A stretch of 64,000 nucleotides of DNA from Pseudomonas sp. MRSN 12121 (GCF_000931465.1 NZ_CP010892.1:3433388-3497387), one strand, 5' to 3'; counted from the stretch's first letter, positions 52,610 to 62,696 are shown. A program made the numbers and translations. The notes: generated from the letters alone by a model not told the origin.

Positions 52610-55600
52610 GCCGCCCCTTGCCCCGTACCGGTTGGTCGTCCATGCCTGTCTATCGCCGTCTCAAACGCGTGGCCCTGCTCCTGCTGGTCATGGCGTTCTC
52701 TAGCGGCTTCGCCCTGACGACCGCGCCTGTCAGCGCCGCGACGGCTCCGGGGTTGCTGCGTCTGTCGAGCCAGATTCCCCCTGAACCCCTGCGCATGAAC
52801 CTGACGGAAGCGGACTGGGCCTGGCTGCGGGAAAAAAAAACGCTGACCCTGGGCGTGGTCGGCACGGCCGCCCTGCCGTTCGAGGTGGTCTATGGCAATG
52901 GCGACTATGAAGGTATCAGCGCGGATGTCGTACAGATGCTCAAGCAGCAGCTGAGTGTCGATATCCGAATCGTCGGCTTCACCTCTCGCGAGGCCGCCAT
53001 CGCGGCGCTGGCAGCCCACAAAGTGGACCTGGTCAGCCGTGCCAGCGATTTCGGACACTCGGCCAGCTCCACGGTCCTGAGCAAGCCCTACGCCCAGAAC
53101 GTACCGACGCTGTATCGACGACAAGGCGATGACCGCTCCGTGCCTTCGGACCTGCGAGGCATGCGTGTTGCGGTGGTCAATGGCTACCTCCCCGCGGAGC
53201 TGCTTGCCCAACGCTTTCCCCAGGCGCAGATCCTTCTCTATTCGAACAATGTCCAGGCCATGGCCGCCGTTGCCTTCCAGGGCATCGACCTGTACCTGGG
53301 CGACTCGCTGAGCGCCCATTACCTGATCAACAACAGTTTTTTCAATTACCTGAAGTTCACACGTTTCGTCGACGTGAATACCGGTGGCTACGGTTTTGTC
53401 CTGAGACCACAAGACACCCGTCTGCTGCATATCCTCGACCAGACCCTGAGCACCATCGGTGTCGCCCGCATGGACCAGATAGTCAAACGCTGGACAGGCG
53501 GGGGAAACATCATGCCGCAAGCGCAAATAACGCTGTCGCCGCAGGAACAGCGCTGGCTGGCGCAGCACCCCGTGGCCCGGCTGATGATCAACGATGACAT
53601 GGCGCCCTCGGCGTTTTTTGACGTCAATGGCCGGTTCAACGGTGTCATCTCCGACCTGTTCGAAGTCATTACCCAGCGCACGGGACTGCGCTTCGAGATT
53701 CTGCGGGTATCGAGCTTCCAGGGGATCCAGGACGCATTGCGCGATGGCCAGACCGACCTGGCCATCCTGACTCCGAGCCTGGAGCGGCAAAATGATTTCC
53801 GCTTCACCCATCCCTTCGCCAACAGTTCGTTCAGCCTGGTCACCTCGACTCATGGCGCCAACCTGTCGAGCCTGGCCGCGCTGGCCGGCAAGCGCCTGGC
53901 CATTACCCGCGGCCATGTGCTGATCGACGCCATTGCCCGCGACCACCCCGATATCGTTCTGCTCAACCCGTCGAACAACCTGGATGCCATGCGCATGGTT
54001 GCCAACGGCGAAGCCGATGCCGCGCTGATGGCGCTGTCCATGGCGCGTTACTACACCGCCCGCCTGTATGAAAAGCAGTTGCACATCTCCGGGATACTCG
54101 ACGGCGAGATGGCCACGGCCAGTTTCGCCATGCGCCGTGGCGACCTGGAATTGCATTCGATCATGGACAAGGCCCTGCTCAGCATCGCCCCCGATGAGTT
54201 GAACGCCATCACCGCGCGCTGGCGGGCCAATGCTGCCATGAGCGGCCAGACTTGGCGCGATTACCGTTACGTGATCATGGAAATCATCTGCTTCGCGCTG
54301 CTGGTCCTGTTTGTGTCCATTGCGCGGATTCTTCAATTACGCCGGCAGATCCGACGTCGCCAGGCGGCCGAGAAGGCCCTGAATGACCAGCTGGAGTTTT
54401 TGCAGACCCTCAATAACGCCATGCCGATTCCGGTCTACGTGCGCGATGACCAGGGGCGCCTGCTGTCGTGCAGCAGCAGCTACGAACAGGTCATGAACCT
54501 TACCCAGCCCGAGCTTCTGGGCAAGACTGCCCTGCAGATACCGCTCGAACACTTCGAGATCGCACAGACCCTGCACAACAGTTACCTGCGCGCCATGGAC
54601 ACCGGTCAGGCCATCGAGCAGCGCTACGAGGTGACCATCGCCGGCGCACCTCGGATCATCGACCACTGGATTCAGCCTTTTCGCGATTCGACTGGCAGGA
54701 TCAAGGGGGTCATCTGCGGCTGGCAGGATGTCAGCCAACACCATCAGCTGGTGCATGACCTGCAACAGGCCAAGGAAAAGGCCGACGATGCAAGCCGCGC
54801 CAAGACCCGTTTCCTGGCCACCATGAGCCATGAAATCAGGACCCCGATGAGCGCCATCATCGGCACCCTGGAACTGGCGTTGAAACAGGCCGACCAGGGC
54901 GTACTGGAACGCCACCAGATCGACCTGGCCTACACCTCGGCGAAGAATCTGCTGGAGTTGCTGGGCAATACACTGGACATCGTCAGGATCGAGTCGGGCC
55001 ACCTCAGCATTTCTCTGCGCCGATGCACCCTGAAGGAAATGGTCGAGCCGGTGACTCGGGTCTTCGAAGGCCTCGCGCGCCAGAAAAACCTGCGCCTGAT
55101 CCTCGAGATCGACGCCGGCGCCACCCGGGAAGTGCTGATCGATCCGCTGCGTTTCAAGCAGGTGCTGTCGAACCTCGTCAGCAACGCGATCAAATTCACT
55201 CATCAGGGCAGCATCGCCATCCGAGTCAGCACCCAGGCCGAAGGCCCGCACTTGATGGGGGTGCACCTGCAGGTCAGCGACACCGGCATTGGCATCTCCG
55301 AAGAAGACCTGAGCCTGTTGTTCCGCCCTTTTTCCCAGGTAGCCCAATCCACCTTGAATACCCTCGGCGGAAGCGGGCTCGGGCTGGTGGTGTCGCGTTC
55401 GCTGTGCGAAATGATGGGCGGACGCCTGGAAATGCTCAGCACCCTGGGACGTGGCACCACCATCAACGTGACGCTGACCCTGAAGCTGCTCGATCCTGTG
55501 CCGATCCGCGACGTCTTGCAACCATCGCCGCGCACCGGTGCTTCAGGTCTCGCGGCGCCTCGACCGGCCTCCGCCGTTCCGGCCGGCATTGGCAGCGCGC

Positions 55601-56325
55601 GCATCCTGGTGGCCGACGACGACAACCTCAACCGGCAGATGCTGCGCGCCCAGCTGGAATACCTGGGCTATCAGGTCGTCGAGGCCGGCAACGGCCTGGA
55701 GGCGCTGGAACTCTGGAACCAGCAGGCTTTCGATTGCCTGATTACCGATTACCACATGCCGCTGATGGACGGAGTCGAGCTGACCCTTGCCATTCGTGAC
55801 AAGGAGCGCGGGCGCGGCAGCGGGCCGCTGTTGATCCTGGGGCTGACGGCGGATGCCCAGCAAGAAGAAGTCGAGCGTTGCATCAACGCCGGCATGCGTG
55901 ATTGCCTGATCAAGCCGGCAGGGCTCGAGGTGCTGCGTGAGCGCCTGGGGGCGCTGCCGGGCGTTCCGCAAGCGAGTCCGCCGGTGGCATCGTCGCCCGC
56001 CGTCACCCCCACCGTCGAACGACGACCGCTGATCGACATTGGCGTCAAGGACCCCGCGATCCTGCAGTTGCTGCTCGACGAGGCCCGTAAAAGCAATCAA
56101 CGGGACCTGGCCGAGTTACGCACCTTACTGGCCCACCCTGACAAAAAGCGGCTGGGTAGCTTGCTGCACCGCATCAAAGGCAGCGCATCGCTGATGCGCA
56201 ATGCTTATCTGGGGGGATTGTGCAAATTCGGGGATGTGGAAGCCGAGGGGATCGACGGGCTGCTGGACCGGGCCCGGATGATCGAGAAGGAACTGCTGCG
56301 CATCGAGCACAGCCACGGGGCTTGA
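52606..56325 (+). CDS. BvgS/RocS-type hybrid histidine kinase
   Basis: A 1239-residue kinase. It has a signal/anchor, two periplasmic Venus-flytrap (SBP_bac_3) domains (about 70-300 and 310-535), a membrane helix (about 555-578), a PAS domain (about 595-715), HisKA (Met-Ser-His-Glu-Ile-Arg-Thr-Pro, about 739), ATPase (about 850-965), receiver (Ala-Asp-Asp-Asp-Asn and Thr-Asp-Tyr-His-Met-Pro, about 1000-1115) and HPt (His-Arg-Ile-Lys-Gly-Ser, about 1187). This is the BvgS/RocS plan. The GTG at 52606 overlaps the EAL stop; an ATG at 52642 is the alternative. It should phosphorylate the LuxR-type regulator at 56372. Confidence 0.93.
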   Translation: MSRPLPRTGWSSMPVYRRLKRVALLLLVMAFSSGFALTTAPVSAATAPGLLRLSSQIPPEPLRMNLTEADWAWLREKKTLTLGVVGTAALPFEVVYGNGDYEGISADVVQMLKQQLSVDIRIVGFTSREAAIAALAAHKVDLVSRASDFGHSASSTVLSKPYAQNVPTLYRRQGDDRSVPSDLRGMRVAVVNGYLPAELLAQRFPQAQILLYSNNVQAMAAVAFQGIDLYLGDSLSAHYLINNSFFNYLKFTRFVDVNTGGYGFVLRPQDTRLLHILDQTLSTIGVARMDQIVKRWTGGGNIMPQAQITLSPQEQRWLAQHPVARLMINDDMAPSAFFDVNGRFNGVISDLFEVITQRTGLRFEILRVSSFQGIQDALRDGQTDLAILTPSLERQNDFRFTHPFANSSFSLVTSTHGANLSSLAALAGKRLAITRGHVLIDAIARDHPDIVLLNPSNNLDAMRMVANGEADAALMALSMARYYTARLYEKQLHISGILDGEMATASFAMRRGDLELHSIMDKALLSIAPDELNAITARWRANAAMSGQTWRDYRYVIMEIICFALLVLFVSIARILQLRRQIRRRQAAEKALNDQLEFLQTLNNAMPIPVYVRDDQGRLLSCSSSYEQVMNLTQPELLGKTALQIPLEHFEIAQTLHNSYLRAMDTGQAIEQRYEVTIAGAPRIIDHWIQPFRDSTGRIKGVICGWQDVSQHHQLVHDLQQAKEKADDASRAKTRFLATMSHEIRTPMSAIIGTLELALKQADQGVLERHQIDLAYTSAKNLLELLGNTLDIVRIESGHLSISLRRCTLKEMVEPVTRVFEGLARQKNLRLILEIDAGATREVLIDPLRFKQVLSNLVSNAIKFTHQGSIAIRVSTQAEGPHLMGVHLQVSDTGIGISEEDLSLLFRPFSQVAQSTLNTLGGSGLGLVVSRSLCEMMGGRLEMLSTLGRGTTINVTLTLKLLDPVPIRDVLQPSPRTGASGLAAPRPASAVPAGIGSARILVADDDNLNRQMLRAQLEYLGYQVVEAGNGLEALELWNQQAFDCLITDYHMPLMDGVELTLAIRDKERGRGSGPLLILGLTADAQQEEVERCINAGMRDCLIKPAGLEVLRERLGALPGVPQASPPVASSPAVTPTVERRPLIDIGVKDPAILQLLLDEARKSNQRDLAELRTLLAHPDKKRLGSLLHRIKGSASLMRNAYLGGLCKFGDVEAEGIDGLLDRARMIEKELLRIEHSHGA

Positions 56326-56371
56326 CCAGCCCCGGAGACGCGGGATGGCCGGCGGCCTGTCCTGCGCCGGC

Positions 56372-57001
56372 TCAACCCAGGTTATTGCGCTTGGCCAGCT
56401 CGACCAGGGCAATCAGGTTGCTCACGCTCAACTTTCGCTGCAAGCGCACTTTATAGGTACTGACGGTCTTGTGGCTGATCAGGAGCTTTTCGGAGATCGC
56501 CAGGTTGCTCATGCCCCGCGCAAGCATCTTCAGTACGGTGATTTCCCGGTCCGACAGCTGGGCCAGGAGCGCCTCTTCATTGTGCGCCGCGTTGTTGTTG
56601 TCACGCAGGCGATGGATGGTGTCCACGGGAAAATAGCTGGACCCCGCCAGGACCGCTTTGACCGCGATGACCAGATCGTCCAGGCTCTCGTCCTTGCTGA
56701 CAAACCCTGCCGCCCCCGCCTGCAGCGAGCGCATGGCGAAGTTGGCGGCATCGCCGGAAGTCAGTATCAGCACCTTGCTGTTGATGCCCACCGCCTTCAG
56801 GTGCGCTATGACCGCCAGGCCATCCATTTTCGGGATGCTCAGGTCCAGCACAATCAGGTCCGGCAGGAGCCTGCGGATAACGTCCAGCGCCTCGATGCCA
56901 TTATCGACTTCGGCCATGACGACATGCCCCTCGCCTTCGAGCATATGCCGCACGGCCATGCGCATTAGAGGGTGGTCGTCAACGATGACTATATTGCCCA
57001 T
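56372..57001 (-). CDS. LuxR/NarL-type response regulator (RocA/BvgA-like)
   Basis: A 209-residue response regulator. The receiver (1-120) has Asp-Asp-His-Pro at 8-11, the phospho-acceptor Asp in Val-Leu-Asp-Leu-Ser-Ile-Pro (about 53) and Lys in Ser-Lys-Asp (about 103). The LuxR helix-turn-helix (about 145-205) has Leu-Ser-Asp-Arg-Glu-Ile-Thr-Val-Leu and Leu-Ile-Ser-His-Lys-Thr-Val-Ser-Thr-Tyr-Lys. It sits convergent to the BvgS-type kinase and next to the fimbrial genes, like RocA1 near cupC. It is likely the activator or repressor of the fimbrial operon. Confidence 0.93.
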   Translation of the reverse strand: MGNIVIVDDHPLMRMAVRHMLEGEGHVVMAEVDNGIEALDVIRRLLPDLIVLDLSIPKMDGLAVIAHLKAVGINSKVLILTSGDAANFAMRSLQAGAAGFVSKDESLDDLVIAVKAVLAGSSYFPVDTIHRLRDNNNAAHNEEALLAQLSDREITVLKMLARGMSNLAISEKLLISHKTVSTYKVRLQRKLSVSNLIALVELAKRNNLG

Positions 57002-57225
57002 TTCGGCTCCATGAGTTGAATACGGGGTTGCAATAAAAAGGGGTATTGAAGCACAACCAGCGAACTTGCCCTATGCCTCGGCAATAGGAATGCCATTGCC
57101 GTCGCAACATTTGACTTGCCCAAGGTGGCATTGGTTGCGGTACACATGTTCGTCTCTGACTGGCGACTCAATATCACCGGAGTTTGCAGGCATCATCAGG
57201 CCGTGCCTGACATTCAGGATGCCGA

Positions 57226-58254
57226 CTAGTTATGAATCAACGTTACTGAAATCATGGCCTGCCCTTTGCCTGGCACAGTGTTTGGGAGGGTACGCACATA
57301 ACGCACATCAATTGTCTTACTCAATACATCGCCGCCCGCCGCGGTACTTCCAATAATATTATTTGACGGAGGGCCCAATTCCATTGGTTTCCCTGCATTC
57401 AAAAGTTGTAATCCATACCCGGAAGCTACTGCACCATTAATTACCAGATTGACATTATTAGAACCAACACCACCACCAAGAGCTGTTGGATCATACACAC
57501 TCAACCCCATGGTATAGCCTGGTGTATTCGCACCGCAGTTGACTGTCAGCTGAAACGAGCCGGCCGCGACACTTGAGCCCACCGTTGGCAAATCACCCAT
57601 CATGATTTTTTTCAATGCCACATTGGTCGGATAACCCAACTTACAGGTTTCTGCGGCCTTTACCTCGAGGGTGGTTCCTGAAATAGAACCAATACTGGCA
57701 CCTGTGTAACTACCCTGACCTTTGACCCTCATGCCCTGCCAGGACAAACGTGCAAGTCCTGGAAACGCTATAACCCCCGCAGGCAGCTTCTCCAGGGCCA
57801 CCAGGCGAACCCGGGTTCTCAGCCCGTAACTGAACTTGCCTGCATTGACCAGCGTACGCTCGCCAGTCACTTGCTGTTGGGCAGTCAGCGGCAGCATCAC
57901 GCCGCCATCGCCGATCTCGGCGATAACCCCGATGCGAGGGTCATCTGAACGGAATACGGTGTAGACCCGGCCATCCAGCGCCAGGCGCTTGCCGGAGTCC
58001 ACTGCAACGGCCTGGGTGAATGTCTGCACGGTTTCCGGTTCGCCCGATGCCATGCAGTCTAGAGCTTTTGGTGCGACCGATTCATGCCACACGCTGGAAA
58101 TCAACGATAGCTCTTGCCCGCCGGACAGGTAACTCATACTGGCTGGCAGTTTCAATGTTTGATCAATATAGCTACATGTGTAAGCGAGTACTGGAGAAGA
58201 ACAGAACATCAACGCCACGGATATCAGGCGCCACCGCCCCAGAATTCTTTTCAT
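57226..58254 (-). CDS. Fimbrial adhesin-like subunit, last gene
   Basis: A 342-residue exported protein with a signal peptide (about 1-24). The C-terminal half (about 195-342) is a pilin-type domain: Cys-Lys-Leu, Val-Asn-Cys-Gly, Gly-Tyr-Gly-Leu-Gln and a Lys-Gly-Gln-Ala end. The N-terminal half is a separate domain with two Cys (about residues 27 and 67), as in two-domain tip adhesins. It is a paralogue of the protein at 58354. It would be placed at the fimbrial tip by the chaperone-usher pathway. Confidence 0.85.
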   Translation of the reverse strand: MKRILGRWRLISVALMFCSSPVLAYTCSYIDQTLKLPASMSYLSGGQELSLISSVWHESVAPKALDCMASGEPETVQTFTQAVAVDSGKRLALDGRVYTVFRSDDPRIGVIAEIGDGGVMLPLTAQQQVTGERTLVNAGKFSYGLRTRVRLVALEKLPAGVIAFPGLARLSWQGMRVKGQGSYTGASIGSISGTTLEVKAAETCKLGYPTNVALKKIMMGDLPTVGSSVAAGSFQLTVNCGANTPGYTMGLSVYDPTALGGGVGSNNVNLVINGAVASGYGLQLLNAGKPMELGPPSNNIIGSTAAGGDVLSKTIDVRYVRTLPNTVPGKGQAMISVTLIHN

Positions 58255-58353
58255 ATATAGGTTACCCCTAAAAATTCGACGCCTCGCAATATTAAAAACG
58301 AATCACAACCATGCCGTGCATAGTTCAACGGTCAAGTCCGGAAAGTTAACATT

Positions 58354-59355
58354 CTATTGGTGCACTAATAATACAGTAAGCGAGGCAACACCCTTGCCAG
58401 GCACAATCTCCCGAGCGGTACGTACATAACGCACATCAATCGTTTTTCTCAACACATAAGCACCACCCGGGGTGTTCCCCAGAGGATTATCTCCCGAGGG
58501 GCCTAGTGCTATCAGACTTCCAGCATTTAAAAACTGCAAGCCATATCCGGAAGCGGTTGTACCATAGGTGGTAAAAACAGCACTGGTAGAAGAATTTCCA
58601 GGATCAAGCACATCGATGAATCTTGCATTCAAACTGTAGGCGATGGTATTGACGCCACAATTAATCGTCAGCCCAAACGAGCCGGCCGCGGCAACCGAAT
58701 CTACCGCAGGCAAATCGCCCACCATGATCTTTTTGAGCACTACTGCGCTCGGCAAACTCAGGGTGCAGGTGGCCGCTTTTACGCCAAAGTTAAAACTCGA
58801 GGCCGACATGCTCCAGGTTCCCTCGGCAGGAAGTACAGTTGATCCATACTTAAGCCTTCCGTTGACCAGCGTATCGGCTGCAATGCTGTATTGGCCCGGT
58901 TTCATGCTGGCAGAGGGCGAATAATAACGAACACGCACGGTCACAGGATAATCAAGTTTCCCGGAACTCGGATATATACCATGAACATATGACGTGCCGA
59001 ATGGCCGTGGAATATTATCGGAACCGGCGATATCCCCGAAATACATGACCTCCGCATTGTTAGTCTTGTAGAGGCGATAGCTCTTGCCTTCGAACGTAAT
59101 GGAGCTGCCCGCGAACACGCCGGAAGCAAGCATTTCATTGGTATAGGCACCAGAGTTGCCGACGCTGCAAATCACATGAAACGTTGCCTGATGCCAGGCA
59201 CTGGACAACATTCCACCGCCACCTATCGGCACTTCCGCCACAGAGGGTGTAATACTGCTGGGGCCGACCTGTTGGCAAACCGCCAGGGCAAAGGGTGATA
59301 CCCACATGGCCAGGCAACAGGCAAGCCGGCCCAGCCGTTCAAACATTCGACTCAT
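58354..59355 (-). CDS. Fimbrial adhesin-like subunit, fourth gene
   Basis: A 333-residue exported protein with a signal peptide (about 1-26), a Cys-bearing N-terminal domain (about 27-190) and a pilin domain at the C-terminus. The C-terminal third is close to that of the 57226 protein (Val-Leu-Lys-Lys-Ile-Met-Val-Gly-Asp-Leu-Pro, Gly-Tyr-Gly-Leu-Gln-Phe-Leu-Asn-Ala-Gly and Thr-Ile-Asp-Val-Arg-Tyr-Val-Arg-Thr). The N-terminal domains differ more, so the two may bind different targets. It follows the usher gene by 60 bp. Confidence 0.87.
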   Translation of the reverse strand: MSRMFERLGRLACCLAMWVSPFALAVCQQVGPSSITPSVAEVPIGGGGMLSSAWHQATFHVICSVGNSGAYTNEMLASGVFAGSSITFEGKSYRLYKTNNAEVMYFGDIAGSDNIPRPFGTSYVHGIYPSSGKLDYPVTVRVRYYSPSASMKPGQYSIAADTLVNGRLKYGSTVLPAEGTWSMSASSFNFGVKAATCTLSLPSAVVLKKIMVGDLPAVDSVAAAGSFGLTINCGVNTIAYSLNARFIDVLDPGNSSTSAVFTTYGTTASGYGLQFLNAGSLIALGPSGDNPLGNTPGGAYVLRKTIDVRYVRTAREIVPGKGVASLTVLLVHQ

Positions 59356-59415
59356 GCCGAGCCTCCAATCAAGTGAGTGGTTTTGCGGACAAAGCTCTTT
59401 TCGCGCAGTGGCGGC

Positions 59416-61908
59416 TCAGCCACGGCAGACCCCATCGAACCGTTCATATGCGCTGTGCTGGTCCGCGGGTGCGAGCTCGTAGCTCAGTTCACAGCGCTTG
59501 TCGCCCCAACGGATCTCCATGACACCCTTGTCCTCGATGCCGAACACCAGCAGCCTGGACAGGTTGTCGACGACCCCCAGGACCTTGCCTTGCGGGCCAT
59601 AGGCCTGGGCGCCGAAGGGAATTTTCTCGCCATCGGCCAGGCGCAGGTCGAACTGCAAGCGGCGCCCCGAGCTGGCCTCGAAGCGGCTCCTGACGATCGC
59701 GCCGCGGGTCGGCACCAGGGTGTGCGAGCTTTCGGCAATCTCTACATCCGAGCCCAGGGTGTCGGTGTTCAGGTTGATCCAGTTGTAGCGGTACGGCTGG
59801 GTGTAGGGCACGACCGCGTAGCCGCGCTTGTCGGTACGGACCGAGGCCGAGGAGTCGATCCCCACTCCCTGGACCTGCGGCACCTCGATCAAGGCAAAGG
59901 TCTCGCCCACCGGCTGGCCCAATGTCACCCCGCCGCTGTGCACCACCACCGAACCCGACGCCGCCAGATCCATGTGCTTGCTGCTGCGGCCCTGGCCATA
60001 GTTGCCGCTGACCTTGGCGACCGGCGTGTCCCAGCTCAGGCCCATGTCGGCCGAACTGCCACCGGCTTTGCTGTGCCCACCCTGTACCGAGTAGCTCAGG
60101 GTGTTCTGCTCATCCAGGTTCCCCGACAGGCCGGTCTGGATCGAGGAGTCGCCCGTGCTTGAAGAGGTCACGCTGGTATAGGCCCGCTGCGGGCGACCGC
60201 GGCTGCCGAAGGGGATGCTCACCGAGGCGGTCAGCTGGGTATCCACCCCCTGCCCCATGCCCTGGCCTTCGGTGCGGGCGACCGCAAAGCTGTAGCTCGC
60301 ATCACGGTAGTTGCCGTTGTAGCCAAACTGCCAGCGCCGGGTGTTGCCCTGGCGATTCCAGTAGTTGGTTTCGCCCAGGCTGAGGAACAGCGAGCCATTG
60401 CCGGCCAGCGGCTGGTTGACGTTCATGTCGAACCGGCTCTTCTGGCGCCCATAATCCGAGCCCAGCAGCACATCCTGTTCGTCCACGTGCTGGCTGAAGG
60501 TCCGGTAGCCCTCGGTCGAATAGCGATAGCCGACCATGGTGAAGGTGGTATCGGTCGAGTTGAGCGTCTTCGAGTACAGGAAACGCGCACTCTGGCCATG
60601 GGCGCTACCGCCCTGCGGGGTCTGCGAGGCGCTCTGGGTCACATCGAACGACAGCCCGCCCCAGGCCGAGTTGATACCCAGGCCCAGGTTGAGTGCCTTG
60701 TAGCCCGTAGACGCCAGCGCGCCGCCGTAGCCGGTGAAGTTGTCGCTCATGCCATACACCAGGGTGCCCTGGGTGAAGGTCGGCGAAGGCTTGCCTTCAT
60801 TGCTGTATTTGCCGCTGGCCAGGCTGTAGCGCGTGCTGCCGCGACGGGTCATCACCGGCAGGTAGGAATAGGCCTGGGAGTATTCGCGCTCGCGACCGTC
60901 GGCCTCGATGATCTTGATCTTCAAGTCACCGTTGGAGCCACTGGGGTAGATGTCGTTGATTTCGAACGCACCGGGGGACACGTTGGTCGAGTAGATGACA
61001 TAACCGTTCTGGCTGACCTCCACCGTCGCGTTGCTTTCGGCGATGCCGCGCACCACCGGCGCGTAGCCCACCTCGTTGTCCGGCAACATGCCCAGATCGG
61101 AGCTCAGTTGAGCGCCGCGAAAGCGCACGCTGTCGAAAATCTCGCCCTGGGTATAGAGCTCGCCCGCGGCCAGGCCGCCCTTGAGGCTGGCAATGTCGCG
61201 CTCGACATAACTGCGGTTGCTGGTGAATTTGTTGCGCGTGTCGCTGGTGCCGCTGATCGACGACTCGTTGCGCAGGCGCCAGGCGCCGATATTCAGGCCG
61301 CTGCGCAGGTTCAGATAGCGATAGTCGCTGCGGTAACCCTGGTTGATGTTCCGGCTGAAGTTGGCCTGGTAGTTGGTATAGAAGGCGGTAATGCCCTGGT
61401 CCCATAACGAGGGATCGACGTAGCCGCGGCTGGTATGCGAGATATAGGCCTGGGGCACGCTGAGCTGCAGCGCCAGTGTGTTGACATCGAACTCCACCGA
61501 CGCATCGGGCAGGCTGGCGGCCAGGTCGATAACGCTGTCATCCTGGCTGTCGGCGGCAATCAGCTTGTCCTGTTTGAGCTTGGCAATATTGACGCCCATT
61601 GCCTTCAATACGCTCAGGTACAGTTTCGGGTGCACACCGCTCGAATCGCCTTCAGAAGAAAACTCGACTTGTTGATGGCTCATCAACACCTGGTTGAGGT
61701 AAATGTCGACGTTGTAAGTGCCCGGTGGAATGCCGCTGCCCTGCTCGAAGTATTTCAACTCGACAGCCGCACCATGCTTGTTCAGGAACGTCTCGTTGAA
61801 CTCCATGGAAAAGGCAACTTGGGGAAACATCGCGCCAAATGCGGTGGCACATGAGCCGGTCACATAGCCGACAACGCTCAGACGCTTCTTTCTCCTAGAT
61901 ATGGACAC
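59416..61908 (-). CDS. Fimbrial outer-membrane usher
   Basis: An 830-residue PapC/FimD-type usher: signal sequence, N-terminal periplasmic domain (about 25-130), 24-stranded barrel with the plug (about 130-640) and C-terminal domains ending Tyr-Glu-Arg-Phe-Asp-Gly-Val-Cys-Arg. Motifs such as Pro-Pro-Gly-Thr-Tyr and Gly-Ala-Phe-Glu-Ile-Asn-Asp-Ile-Tyr-Pro (the plug approach) are present. I take the GTG at 61908 as start because GGAAGGAA lies six bases upstream; upstream in-frame ATGs at 61965 and 61929 lack one. It threads subunits to the cell surface. Confidence 0.9.
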   Translation of the reverse strand: MSISRRKKRLSVVGYVTGSCATAFGAMFPQVAFSMEFNETFLNKHGAAVELKYFEQGSGIPPGTYNVDIYLNQVLMSHQQVEFSSEGDSSGVHPKLYLSVLKAMGVNIAKLKQDKLIAADSQDDSVIDLAASLPDASVEFDVNTLALQLSVPQAYISHTSRGYVDPSLWDQGITAFYTNYQANFSRNINQGYRSDYRYLNLRSGLNIGAWRLRNESSISGTSDTRNKFTSNRSYVERDIASLKGGLAAGELYTQGEIFDSVRFRGAQLSSDLGMLPDNEVGYAPVVRGIAESNATVEVSQNGYVIYSTNVSPGAFEINDIYPSGSNGDLKIKIIEADGREREYSQAYSYLPVMTRRGSTRYSLASGKYSNEGKPSPTFTQGTLVYGMSDNFTGYGGALASTGYKALNLGLGINSAWGGLSFDVTQSASQTPQGGSAHGQSARFLYSKTLNSTDTTFTMVGYRYSTEGYRTFSQHVDEQDVLLGSDYGRQKSRFDMNVNQPLAGNGSLFLSLGETNYWNRQGNTRRWQFGYNGNYRDASYSFAVARTEGQGMGQGVDTQLTASVSIPFGSRGRPQRAYTSVTSSSTGDSSIQTGLSGNLDEQNTLSYSVQGGHSKAGGSSADMGLSWDTPVAKVSGNYGQGRSSKHMDLAASGSVVVHSGGVTLGQPVGETFALIEVPQVQGVGIDSSASVRTDKRGYAVVPYTQPYRYNWINLNTDTLGSDVEIAESSHTLVPTRGAIVRSRFEASSGRRLQFDLRLADGEKIPFGAQAYGPQGKVLGVVDNLSRLLVFGIEDKGVMEIRWGDKRCELSYELAPADQHSAYERFDGVCRG

Positions 61909-61985
61909 GACAGTTCCTTCCAAAAACATGGCAACAACGCCCGTTGAATCTTTGCCAGCAGCCAAAACCTGGTATGCCGGCGACC

Positions 61986-62696
61986 TCAGTTCGCGATCGA
62001 TACGTGCTGACTGACCGGTGCGCCGTAATCATTGATATTGAAAAAATCGAAGGTCACTGCACTTGCCGTTGCGGGAGCGCCTGGCACCAGGAACTTTTTC
62101 GTGGCGCCTGGCGGCACCATCTCGCTTTTCACCGGATAGGTTTTGCCGGCGATAAGGGCTTTGCTCTCGCCAAAGGAAATGAAGTAGGCAGAGTCATTGC
62201 TCACTTGCAGGTAACGCTTGCCTTGCTCGACCAGGGCGCTCCATTTCAACGCCTTGACCGCCGCCTCTGGGGAGCCGGCCAGGTTGCTCGGGCGATAGAA
62301 CACCTTGATCCGCTGGCGCAGGGCGATTTGCAGGGTGTTCTCGGTGGCGGACTTCTGCGGGATTTCCTGGACGCTCAACCAGAACACCGACTCTTTGTCC
62401 GTGGGCAATCCCTTGCCGTAATAAAACAGCCGCAGGGTCTGCTGTTTATTACCGGCCAGGCGGCTCAGCGACGGGGTGAGGGCAAAAGGCAGGTCCTGGC
62501 CCTGTTGTTCGCTTTCCGGATCCAGCCAGGACTGAATCATGACGTCCCGCGCGCCGTCGTTTTTTATCTGGATGGAAACTTCCTTGCTCTTTTCCGGATA
62601 AATAATCCGCGTGCCACCAAGGGTGATTCCGGCATTGGCCTGGCAGGCACACAGCAACGCGAGCCCCGCCAGCGCAAATCTGGATTTCAAGTTCAT
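61986..62696 (-). CDS. Periplasmic pilus chaperone
   Basis: A 236-residue PapD-type chaperone with a signal peptide (about 1-22), an immunoglobulin-like domain 1 (Thr-Arg-Ile-Ile-Tyr-Pro, about 28; Arg-Leu-Phe-Tyr, about 88; Gln-Glu-Ile-Pro, about 110) and domain 2 to the end. The Arg and Lys of the subunit-anchoring cleft are placed as usual (Arg30 and Lys near 127). It escorts subunits to the usher. The ATG at 62696 starts a clear signal peptide. Confidence 0.92.
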   Translation of the reverse strand: MNLKSRFALAGLALLCACQANAGITLGGTRIIYPEKSKEVSIQIKNDGARDVMIQSWLDPESEQQGQDLPFALTPSLSRLAGNKQQTLRLFYYGKGLPTDKESVFWLSVQEIPQKSATENTLQIALRQRIKVFYRPSNLAGSPEAAVKALKWSALVEQGKRYLQVSNDSAYFISFGESKALIAGKTYPVKSEMVPPGATKKFLVPGAPATASAVTFDFFNINDYGAPVSQHVSIAN

